Translations under genes and position numbers: made by a program
The notes under the pieces: model-generated
Database searches by the model: none
What the model saw: the letters and a program-made list of their open reading frames with translations, nothing else
What the model was told of the DNA's origin: nothing
In this document: positions 22,001 through 34,500 of the stretch, piece by piece
Layout: each line of letters opens with the position of its first letter
How positions within the stretch are numbered: position 1 is the stretch's first letter
NCBI GenBank assembly: GCA_023974075.1
Contig: CM043792.1
Location: 15,281,373-15,345,372, forward strand
Source of the DNA: Chaenocephalus aceratus
Taxonomy: Eukaryota > Chordata > Actinopteri > Perciformes > Channichthyidae
Direction: 5' to 3'
Length of the DNA stretch: 64,000 nucleotides

Positions 22001-25000
22001 AAAGACACAATAACAACTCAGGAGGGAGCCAGTCTCGATTGAGGCCCATCAGCTCTGATCTGCGGCCACTTCCCCCCCAGAAACTGTATTTAAATCTCAT
22101 CCTGATCACTGAGCTGCCAGTGTGCAACTCGATTTTGACAGGATAACAACTGGTGACTTCTAGAATTGTGTGAGTAACATTCTGTTTTTAGACTTCTCTG
22201 TTGTGTGTGCACTCTGTATAAATGCTCTGTAGTTGATCTGACTGAAATTATGATTTTAAATCTCAAAACCGCTACAGTATCTGTCAGGCAGAAACTTGGG
22301 ACAAGTAAGGCTGCGGCCCCACGAGGACGAAAACGGCTAAACGCATAGGATTAACGCAAACGCAATCGCAAACGGCTTCCGTCCACACGCAATAATTATC
22401 CGGATAGTGTCTGCCCACACGAGACCGCTCCGTTTAGCTCCAACCGCTGGAGAAGCTGCAGTACATATGCAGGAGCCTCTACGTGGCGCTGTAACTTCCT
22501 CCACAAAAGCAGCGAAGAAGCATGGTTGTCATGGTTGCCCTTCTGTTTATTCTCCGCGGTGGGGGCCGAGGGAACCGGGCAGAGTTTTTTCGCCAGTCAG
22601 CGTGTATTAAAGTTGAAATCTTCCGGACAAAATTATAAAAGTGCCGGTCAAAGGTCTTCTTTGTTATTTATTGAGCTTTAAAACAAATGAATAACGACTC
22701 TATATAATATAATGATAAAATACACGGAGCCTCTCTTTTTCCTCCCTCTCTTCAGACAGCGTCAGTGTCTGTCTCATGCAGCAGCTCATCCAGTAATCAG
22801 TGACCCGGCCGACTGTAAAAATAAACATATTTATAACTAGTTTAGGGAGTTTGAGAGGTAATTAAAATAGCTAAGGGTGATGATCTGACTTGAAGTGTGT
22901 GTTTTGCTGCAGCCGGAGGAGCTGCAGGTGAGCAGAGCTGCGTGTCTCCGTCCTGTCAGATTAGACTTCACTCGCGAGAGAAAGATAAATAATCTGAATT
23001 CAGGGTGCAGTTTACTTTGACGTGGGGGTGAGCAGCAGAGGTGGGGAGAGGCGGGGCTATTGCCTCATCATTATTGCTGTAGATGTTGCACAAACAACTG
23101 TAGCATGGTCAATAGCGTCCGGAGCACGATAGCAACTCTGCGATCCGCCATTGTTGTTGTTGTTGGTGGCGGGGTAAGCGGAGGTGAGCAGAAGAGGTGG
23201 GGAGAGGCGGGGCTATTGCGCAATCACTATCAGTGATCTGAAAATGTCCGTATAGGGCGCACACACGGAGCCGTTTGACCCCCCCAGAGAGTGGCGTATG
23301 CATTTCTATCCACCTTGGGACCCGTTGTCGTTTCCTCAGTCGTTTAGTGCCGTATTCGGTCGTCCTCGTGTGGCCGAACGGTCTATATGACACTAAACAG
23401 TAACGCAAACGACCGAATTCGTCCTCGTGGGGCCGCAGCCTAATTTGACTGAAACCTTAAAACTGAACTAACTGACTGCTAGGGTTAACTTTGATTTAAA
23501 CATTTGTAGAATACTAAGAGCTTTATTGAGTAGGTGTAACTGTATTAAGGGTTAAACTCATAACTTTATAACTTAGGGTTTAATGTAATTGTAAAACCAT
23601 TGGACCACTGTAAAGACACAATAACAACTCAGGAGGGAGCCAGTCTAGATTTCCTTTTGAGGGCCACCAGCTGCAGAGAGTGAACTAATTAAAGGGACGT
23701 GGCCCCACGGCTGTGAGAACTCAGCAATCAGGTGTCCATTTTAGGTAGCACTTTCCTGGAGCGTCAGCTTCAGCCATTGGAGTCCTGCGGGAGTCTGACA
23801 AAGACAATAGAGTCCTGTTGGAGTCACGAGGGTGGCAAAGAGGAGGCAAATCCTACTTTGATTGAGATAAGTATCGCTGGTGTTTTATTTTATTTGGTTG
23901 TTTAGCCCCTCATGCTATAATCATGTGTATTTTCTCCATTCCTGTTTATGTGTCTTCTCGCAATTATCACTGGCCCTGTGTATCTCATAATCAATATAAC
24001 CAGCCTGCTCTCGTCTATCCCACATGCTCCACTGACATCCAACATCTAGTTTCAGGCGGCCTGTGGAACTGCCAGTCAGCTGTTCCTAAGGCTGACTTCA
24101 TCTCTGCAGTCTCTGGATTTCCTTGCTCTCACGGAGACGTGGATTACTCCATTCAACACATCCACCCCAGCAGCTCTCTCCACAGCATATTCCTTCTCCC
24201 ATAGACCCAGACCCACTGGCAGAGGAGGTGGCACTGGTCTCCTGCTCTCTCCCAAATGGAGCTTTTCCCTCTTCAAGCTACCTAACTTCACTCCTTCCAC
24301 CTTTGAATTCCATGCCGTCACAGTAACCCATCCTATACAATTAACCATTGTTGTTCTCTACCGTCCACCAGGCGCCTTGGGGGACTTATTGGAGGAATTA
24401 GATAATCTCCTCTCACACATCCCTGAAACTGGCCCTCCCGCTGTACTTCTCGGAGAATTCAACCTCCAGACAGGGAAGATAGACGAACTAACATCTCTGT
24501 TAACCGCCTTTGCTTTCTCACTGTCTCCATCCCCACCAACTCATAAAGCTGGCAATGTCCTTGATCTCATATTCTCAAGGAACTGCACTACTTCTAACCT
24601 CTCTGTAAACCCGCTCCACACCTCCGATCACTTCTTCATTTCATTCTCTCTACCCCTTTCCAAACATAAAAAACTAATCTCTTCTCATCCTGCACCTGTC
24701 CGCCATAACCTTCGTTCCCTCTCCCCCTCTACCTTTGCCTCATCGGTGCTCTCAGCCCTCCCTTCCTCTGACTCGTTCCAACTCCTACCTCCAAACTCTG
24801 CTGCGGAAACTCTCCTCTCTACTCTATCATCTCTCATCCTCTCTGGACTCTCTCTGTCCTCTCACATCTCGGCAGGCTCGTCAGTCCCCTCCTGCTCCCT
24901 GGCTAAATGACGCACTGCGTGCTAATAGAACCGTCCTTCGGACAGCAGAGCGGAAACGGTGGAAATCCAAACATCATGACAACCTCCTAAACTATCAGGT

Positions 25001-28000
25001 TCTCCTCTCCTCTTTCTCTGCTTCCATCTCTCAGGCAAAAAGCACTTTCTTTCAAGATAAGATACAATCTTCCCATTCCAATCCCAAAAAACTATTTTCC
25101 ATCTTCTCCACCCTCTTGGACCCCCCCAAAGCCCCTTCCCCCTCCTCCCTTCTGTCAAGCGACTTTGTTAACCACTTTGAAAAAAAGGTTGATGATATTC
25201 GCTCTTCTTTTTCTGACTCCCCTATACTCACCACTGGGTCACCAGACCCTCCTTTCACCCACACACTGACCTCCTTTTGCCCTCTCTCTCCAAGTGAGGT
25301 TCTTACCCTCATTACCTCTGCCCGCCCTACCACCTGTCCTCTGGACCCTATCCCTTCAAACCTCCTTCAGACTATCGCTCCTGATATTCTACCATTTCTC
25401 ACCCATTTCATCAACACTTCTCTAACTTCTGGTCACTTTCCAAACAGTCTCAAGGAGGCAAGAGTAAACCCTCTCCTAAAGAAACCCACTCTCAACCCGT
25501 CTGATGTTATAAACTACAGGCCTGTCTCTCTCCTCCCGTTCCTGTCTAAAACACTTGAACGCGCTGTCTTTAAACAACTCTCCTGTTATCTCCATCAGAA
25601 CAACCTTCTGGATCCGCACCAGTCTGGTTTCAAGGCAGGTCACTCCACAGAAACTGCCCTCCTTGCTGTCACTGAGGAACTGCACACTGCTAAAGCAGCC
25701 TCCCTATCCTCTGTCATCATCCTTCTGGACCTGTCTGCTGCATTCGACACGGTGAATCATCAGATCCTCCTTCGCACTCTCCAAGAACTTGGAGTTTCAG
25801 GCTCTGCACTTTCCCTCCTCACCTCATACCTCAAATACCGTACCTACAGGGTAATTTGGAGAGGGTCCGAGTCCGACCCTTGTTAATTAACTACAGGGGT
25901 CCCTCAGGGCTCTGTTCTTGGTCCCCTCCTCTTCTTCCTGTACACAAACTCGCTTGGATCTGTCATTAGCCCGCATGGTTTTTCATACCACTGCTACGCT
26001 GACGACACCCAATTAATTCTGTCCTTTCCACGCTCAGAGACCCAGGTCGTCACACGCATCTCTGCTTGTCTAGCGGACATCTCTCAGTGGATGTCTGCTC
26101 ACCACCTCAAGCTCAACCTTGACAAGACTGAACTGCTTTTCCTTCCGGGAAAAGATTGTCCCACTCTTGACCTGACAATCAACATCGGCACCTCTATTGT
26201 TTCCCCGACTCAGACTGCAAGGAATCTGGTTGTGACCCTAGATAACAAACTGTCCTTCACTGCAAACATCGCTGCAAAAACCCGCTGCTGCAGATACACG
26301 CTTTACAACATCAGAAGGATACGTCCCCACCTGACCCAGAAAGCGACGCAGGTTCTGGCCCAGGCTCTCGTCATCTCACGCCTAAACTACTGCAACTCCC
26401 TCCTGGCTGGTCTACCTGCATGTGCCATCCGACCTCTGCAGCTCGTCCAGAATGCAGCGGCTCGTCTGGTCTTCAACCTTCCTAAATGTTTCCACACCAC
26501 ACCGCTCCTCCGCTCCCTTCACTGGCTTCCGGTAACTGCTAGAATCCACTTCAAGACAATGGTACTTGCGTACCATGCTGTGAATGGATCTGGCCCTTCC
26601 TACATCCAGGACATGGTTAAACTGTACACCCCAGTATGTGCACTCCGCTCTGCATCAGCCAAACGGCTCGCTGCACCCGCACTGCGAGGGGGACCCAAGT
26701 TCGCATCAGCAAAAACACGTCGGTTTGCTATCCTGGCTCCAAAATGGTGGAATGAGCTCCCCATTGAAATTAGGACAGCAGATAGCTTGCACATCTTCCG
26801 GCGCAGACTGAAAACTCATCTCTTTCGACTCCATTTCGAGCGATAGAATTACTAACAAAGCACTTGTATACTAATAAAGCACTGGCTTATCTAAAGCCAG
26901 TTGAGTAGCACTTGAAATGTTTTAGCTCTATGAAACCTGATGTACTTATATGATTCTGTTTTCTTCAAGTTTGTATCTTGTTGGTCGAACGCACTTATTG
27001 TAAGTCGCTTTGGATAAAAGTGTCAGCTAAATGCAATGTACATTTTGTTGTTTTATTTTTGGAAGATCTTTTTCGCTACAGCATCCAATCTGCCTATATA
27101 CTGTAAGCAAATATATATTTATTTACTTATGTATTATTTGCTTCATCTGTATAAAATATGGCATTTAAAAACAGACTGGTGTTTTAAAGAGACTGATGTG
27201 CCACACAGGACCAGTCACTTCCTGGAGTCTCTGCTGGTTGCCTGGCAACTGCAAGTTGAATAGGTACACTAAAACGACTGCAGGCTGATACAACAAGGCT
27301 GCTTCAACATTACAGCCATTCTTGAGGATGTGCGGTTCGACTATTGCATTATGCAGAGGGTTATATCAGGGCCTAAATGGACTACAGTTTTGAAATGCCT
27401 TAGCATACCACAATAACTTGCACTAAAATGTGCAAACCCTCCAAAGTAATCATGAACTCTAAAACAATTTGGGAGTTAAATGCTTTATTTCATCTGGCTG
27501 GGAGGGTATCAGGATCTCCAAGGACGAGATGGAAAAGGTTTAAGTTGTTTACAGTGTTTATCCTAATGCAATCACCACAGAGCCAAAAATAGATATTTTT
27601 AAAGATACTGGGTTCTAGCGTGGGTGTGTGTATATGTTTGTATAGGTAGTTGTTAAATACAAAAATGCATTGCGCACCCGGTGGCCGGATGAAAACTCAC
27701 CAGCCATGCTAATTAAGGGCAAGAATCCCCACTAAGGCCCCTGTCCCCCATGGAGCCAGCTGGAGCCCTGCATATCCTCAGACTTCTTGCACATCGCCGG
27801 CTTACTACAAAGCTCTCTCTGATGTACACTCGACTATTTTAGGGCTCCGAGCTGAAAGCAGACAGAATGACTCAGAGAAAAAGTATTTTTCTGTTGGTGC
27901 ATGAACAAACTAATATAATCTGAATCAATGTCACGAGAGAGTGGAGAACAAAAAGAGAACCTTGTTGCTATGCTTCAATGTTACTAAAAAACATTTTTCT

Positions 28001-31000
28001 TTCAGTGATGCAGCTATCTGACGTATTAAAAATAAATAAATCATGAAATGTCACCTATTTTTCAATCAGTGTTTTCTCAGGGTCACTCAGTAGATTCACC
28101 TCTAACCTTTTGTTTCCCTTGCAGACAGTAACTTTCTACTGGGGAATGCTCAGGGTCGCCATGGTCACCCCATCGTGTACTGCTCTGACGGGTTTTGTGA
28201 GCTGACCGGATTTGTTCGGACCGAGGTGATGCAGAAAACTTGCACCTGCCGCTTCCTCCATGGAGCAGAGACCAATGAGAGCGTGATCCAGCAGTTAGAC
28301 AAAGCTCTGGAGGGCCAGCATGAGTACCAGGGAGAGGTCTGCTTCTATAGGAAAAACGGTATGGATCACATTATCACCCAGGTGTTGAGTCGATCATGCA
28401 CCCTGTAACACACATGTTTTAATATTGTATTTAAAACTCACCTCAAATGTTTGAAAATGTCAGAATAGGTACCAATGTCTTGCATTTTAACAATCTTCCC
28501 AACTACAGTTCTTCCTTTTAAAGAAAACACATAGAAGGGAGGGAGATGTGGCTAACAGTTGAGTAATATCTTGCATTTAAATAACTGTTTTGATGTGTTC
28601 CAGTCAGGATTTCGTCCAAACCACAGCACTGAGACTGCTCTTGTAAAGGTCTTAAATGACATCCACTTAAACACAGACAGTGGCAGAACTTCAGTGTTAG
28701 TATTATTAGATCTCAGTGCTGCGTTTGACACTGTTGACCACAACATATTAATAGACCGACTGGAAAACTGGGTGGGACTTTCGGCAACAGTTCTAAACTG
28801 GTTTGAATCCTAATTAAAATACAGAAAAAACATTGTTTCTATAGGTAAATACAGATCTGAGTTGACAAATATGACATGTGGCATTGTGGGGTACCACAAG
28901 GCTCCATCTTGGGGCCGCTTCTCTTTAACATCTACATGCTACCACTGGCTCAGATAATGAAAAACTACAAAATAAGTTACCATAGCTATGCTGATGACAC
29001 ACATTTACATAGCCATTTCACCAGGAGACTATGCTCCAATTCAAACACAGTAAGTGCATTGAACAAATCAATGACTGGATGTGTCAGAACTTTCTCCAAT
29101 TAAACAAAGATAAAACTGAGGTAATGGTTTTTGGAGCCAAGGCAGAACGTATAAAAGTTAGCGCTGAGCTTCAGTCTGCAATGTTCAAAACAACAGATAA
29201 AGCCAGAAATCTAGGTGTAGTCATGGACTCTGACCTGAGTTTCAACAGTCACATTAAAACAGTTACTAAACCAGCCTACTATCACCTTAAGAATATATCG
29301 AGGATTAAAAGACTAATGTCACAGCAGGATTTGAAAAACTTGTCCATGCTTTTATCTTCAGTAGACTCGACTACTGCAATGGTGTCTTTGCAGGTCTCAC
29401 TAAAAAATCTATTAGAAAGCTGCAGCTGATTCAGAACGCTGCTGCTTGAGTCCTCACTGACACTAATGGCGCATTTCCACTGCAGCGGGTAGTCCCGTTT
29501 AAGCGTCCTTAATCGTCCTCAAGCGGCCAGGCCAGTCTTTGGTGGCCTTTTCATAGAGTGTAGCACCGGCTAGCGCGTACTTTTTCCCTCTTTTTCCGGC
29601 CCCATAAAATCGTGGTTCTATCAGGCCAGGGCCAGGGCTGAACTAGTGACGTCAACACTCTCGACTGCTGATTGGTCAGAGAGAATCGTCACAAGATCGC
29701 GCGTGAGATCATCCCTAGCGTCGCATATATATCTAGAAGCAAGCTTGCAGCATTTTTATACACAGCATTTTTTGACGTTCCTACATCTCATTGGGGATGA
29801 TCAAATCCAGCGGGAGCTCGACGGAACAACTCGAAATGTGAAAGTGTTCCAGGATGTCTCTGCACAGATGCCCCGCCTACACTGCGTTGCTACCCCAGGT
29901 CCTAAACTGTAATGGGAATGCGCCACGGCCTCGGACGGCCAGCGAGGCAGCCCGAGGCCTGAGCGAGGACGCTTAGGGACGCTTAAACGGGGCTACCCCG
30001 CTGCAGTGGAAATGTGCCATAAGAAAGTGGATCACATCACTCCTGTTCTGAAGTCTTTACACTGGCTTCATGTGTGTCAAATAATTGATTTCAAAATACT
30101 GCTGCTGGTTTATAAAGCATTGAATGGTTTAGGCCCAAAACACATTTATGACCTACTGCTAAATTATGAACCATCCAGATCTCTCAGGTCTTCTGGGACT
30201 CTGGTCAGCTTTCTGTCACCAGAGTCAGAACTAAACATGGTAAAGCAGCATTCAGTTATTATGCTCCAAATATCTGGAACAAACTACAAGAAACCTGCAG
30301 GTCCGCTGCAGCTCTTACTACTTTTAAATCCAGGCTGAAGACTTTTATTGTTGCCGCTCCTTTTAATTGAACTATTCATTTTCTTAATGTCTTTCATTAT
30401 TGTGAAGCACTTTGAATTGCCTTGTGTTGAAAGGTGCTAAATAAACTTGCCTTGCCTAACTAGAGTTATTACAAGGCCTAGTTGAATACTAGATTCTGAT
30501 TGGTCAATTTGGAAATTTCAGAGATTGTTAATTCTTGCTACTAGACCGTTGCTAAGGTGAACATACCGTTGCTCAGGAGGATCAAGGGATCTGCAGTCAT
30601 ATCAATCCGCTGAAATAGTACGTTAAATGTAACATTGGCTGGACAACAAATATTAGTTTTTTCCATAGAAAAAAAAACATTGAATACTTTGTGAATGTTC
30701 CTTTTTATATTTGTGGAGAGAATAACACTTGATCGCTAAACTGTCCCCATTAAAGAAAAGCAACAGAGGTTACAAAAAACGAGCATTGGATGTGAGAAAT
30801 CAACAGAAGACAGGAAGTGCTAACGTGCACACCATATGGGCTCTGGCATTGTTTAAAGACGGGTAAAAAACAAGACGTGAACAGACTTTGACAGTTACAG
30901 AAAAAACCTTGATCGGTGCTGCCGTCATTTTAAGTTAAGTGGCTGTCGTCATGAATACAATTATTTTAAATCAATATTGTAAATCAAGTCTTTGGTTTAT

Positions 31001-31533
31001 TCAGTAGGTAGCTGTGTGTTAACATAATAATTATCATTATGTTGGTGTTATATATTGTTATTCCAGCATTAATAGAAATCCATTTATCATTTTAGAGGGA
31101 AGAACTGTCAGGCAACACTGCTGGGTACCTCAGTTTAATACTCTGTTTGATATCCTTAGGAATTCCATTTTGGTGCCTCCTGGATATTGTGCCAATTAAA
31201 AATGAGAAAGGTGAGATGGTGCTGTTCCTCTTGTCCTTCAAAGATGTTAGTGAATCATACGGGAAGAGACATCACTACAACCAAGGAGATGGTGAGACCT
31301 TGCTACAATACATTTTAATTATATTTTCAAAATGTCCTTCTGTCACATATTGAATTTATGGGAGGCAGCACTGACAATAATCCACTGGTTTCTCCACAGG
31401 TATGTCAGAGGACGCTCAGCAGAGCAGGAAAAGCAATCGATCGCACTTTTCTCAAGCTCACGAGAGGGGGAGGAATATTCTGCAGCACCTTAGCAACCTG
31501 TTCTCTAAGAGGGGCCAGAGGAAGCTGACCAAT
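17300..31533 (+). CDS. kcnh4: kcnh4 exons 1-4: eag (PAS) domain and N-linker
   Basis: Exon 1 encodes the PAS-cap ([20 protein letters not shown]). Exon 2 gives the PAS core with [12 protein letters not shown] and the conserved [10 protein letters not shown]. Exon 3 completes it ([15 protein letters not shown], then [10 protein letters not shown]). Exon 4 is the basic, poorly conserved linker ending RKLTN before S1. In this family the eag domain docks on the C-terminal CNBHD and slows closing. Exon 1 is separated from exon 2 by a 10.7-kb intron, the largest in the gene, which holds a near full-length LINE. Confidence 0.93.
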
Positions 31534-34500
31534 GTGAGAAACACATTTATGATAAAATGGGATTAATACATTACTTATAATGCATGGAATTAATAATTGT
31601 CATTTTGTTGTTTGTTAAATGTACTATTAGCTAAATGTTAATAACATTTGAATGTCATATTTATCAATGAAAGTTATTGTATCATATGAAAAATGTATGA
31701 CATTAATAATTGTCATTTCATTGTTTGTTAAATGTACTAATAACTCAATGTTAATTGCATTTCAACGTAGGCCTACTATTTATCAATGAAAGTTATTGTA
31801 AAGTATAAAAACGTTACATTATTTGTCCTTTTTCATCTCTAAATCTGGTTGCATTTGTCCAAATAACTCGCCATACATCTGGGTTTAAGGTGACCGTAAA
31901 TATAATTCAAGCCCTTCAGATTTGTATTTTAAATAGGTTTCTGTCCAACTGTGTTGACTCGGCACCACAGCACTGGGTTGGAGTTAAATTTCTTTAAAAA
32001 GCTCCCAGGATTTTGTTTTCACGATGTGTCTGTGTCCTCTTTTTCAGAGTGTGTTTCAGAAACCGTCCCTGCCCGAGTACAAGGTGGCAGCTGTGAAGAA
32101 GTCCCGTTTGATCCTGCTGCACTACAGCGTGTCCAAGGCCTTGTGGGACTGGCTCATCCTGCTGGCCACCTTCTACGTGGCCGTGGCCGTGCCGTATGAC
32201 ATCTGCTTTGTTAGCCACGATGAGGGCAGCAGCTACCATTCCCTGGTCAGCCGTAGCACTATGGGCAGTGACATCGCAGTGGAGTTGCTCTTCATCCTTG
32301 GTATGTTCATTTTTCATTAAACAATTTCTGTTTGCTAGGCTTGCAGTCAACCGAGTCTTCCTCCACATAGTAGCCTTTTGTATTCTAACTTCTTTCTGTC
32401 ACATACTTGGTAGTTTGATAAACTTAAAGTAACATCTTGGACACCGATTTCATGCTGCACACCAGCTGACCTTAGTGTCGAAGCGTCTTGTGCAGAGATA
32501 TAAAGAGATGTGATATAACTATGTAACTATGTTCAGTTTGAAGAACAGCTGTATTTCCCAGTCACACTGGTTTCCCTGGCGATAGTTGACACGGCTACAC
32601 CTCCTACCTTTTCTCGCCCACTCAGGGTGTCTCTGTTGCCCCAGGTTATGAAATCATAATTAGATTTATCTCACTTCGTCCCACTTTTCCTCAACACTAA
32701 GTGTTATAGCACATCTCTCTGAACAGGTGTTTCTGGGGACAAAATTAGCTTTCCTTTTTTATGAAAGTAAATCTTTCTCACTTTAAGTTTCAGCATTAGG
32801 AGTGTAGTATAACTACAATATCTTGTCCCTGAAAGAACTTAATTTAAACTCACATGCACTGTTCAGTCTAACTGCAATAAACAAAAGAAAAGCTGAAAAG
32901 TGAAATATAGTGCCAGGGATTTATAACAATAATAACAAGGTCATTAGTTTGCTACAATTACCGGTTATTTCATGGGTTTTCTAATCATCAACATGGAGCT
33001 GAATCTTTTTTAATGAATAATTCCTTTTTTATCATTTAAATCGGCATAACTTTAAAATACTGAGAATATAACATGATCTTTCAGCTACTCTATTTTGGCC
33101 TCTAATGTCATATATTTCTGGCTACCTCTATAACATTACTGTAGCTATTATTTGATACTCACCTTACTTATCTTAGATGTATACAAAGTTAAACACATAT
33201 TTTACTTTTTCACCTTGCAAGCTTCAAAGGAATAACCAATTTTATAATTCGGAAGTATTATTATTGACCAATTGACTTACTAATTATTGTATGTACCTGA
33301 GATAAAGGTTAGTTTATTTATATAGCACATTTCAACACAAGACAATTAAAAGTGCTTTATAGAAAATATAAAATAAACGTTAAAAAAACTTAAATTAAAT
33401 TGTAATATTTTTTATTACAAATGTGTACTTTATAAATTGTAATAACCTTTCATTTTAAATATTCTGTGCATGCCCTTTATCTAATAGTGCTTTATTTGTT
33501 GTCTCTCTCTTTAATTTTGCTGTAACAATGTAATTTCCCCCCCTGTAGGACAAACAAAGGAATTCAGATTCTGATCAAATTACATTTAAATATGATTAGA
33601 GACACTCAAGACAAGACAAGTCTAAATAAAATAGCTTAAACAGCCAAGTAAACTCCCAAACTCTTAGACATAAATGTATCGGCTGATCATGAAATACTTT
33701 TCTTTAAATGTGTGTTTTTTTTTATAGATTTTCTTTACTTCTCTTCTTTTCAGACATAATCCTAAATTTTCGGACGACCTATGTGAGTCAGTCCGGTCAG
33801 GTAGTGTACGACGCCCGCTCCATCTTCCTCCATTACTGCACCACTTGGTTCTTTGTGGATCTGATCGCGGCGTTACCCTTCGACCTTCTCTATGCTTTCA
33901 ACATCACAGTGGTAAGATTGTTACATATCTCTGAGTACACTGTGCCCCCAGGTTTTAGACTTTTCTGTCTCTTTAAGTGCACCAACTTTGAGACAGCCAC
34001 TAATGTTTTAGTTGTGTTGTTCCCCCAGAGCACTAGACTGGACATGATTATCCTCTTCATTCAAACACTTCACTGAGCATCGTCGTTTGTTCGCTCGCTT
34101 CAGTTTTATCCTCCAGTTAAACACTAGTACTTCTCATGGATTAGTTTTACTTTGCCTCAGGCCTCAGATGACTTAAAAAAACATCTCTCTATCAGGGTTT
34201 AAAACTTTATTTTGTTTGCCACTGCATTTCCATTTTTATTTGCTTTGTCTTTATCCGATTGTATTTATTCGTAAGTGACACTGCATTGTTGCTGCACTGT
34301 AATTGTATTCTACTATTTGATTGGCCTTGATTGTACATTAGCACATTTTGATGTTTTATTTATTCTTGTTAGAATCTTTTTTTAAATACTCTTTATATAT
34401 TTACTATGCATTTGTGTTACTTTTCAAAACAACCTACTTAGCCTTCAACCACATACTAGGTTGTGTTGAGATGTACTATAGTTAAAAACATTTATGCTAA

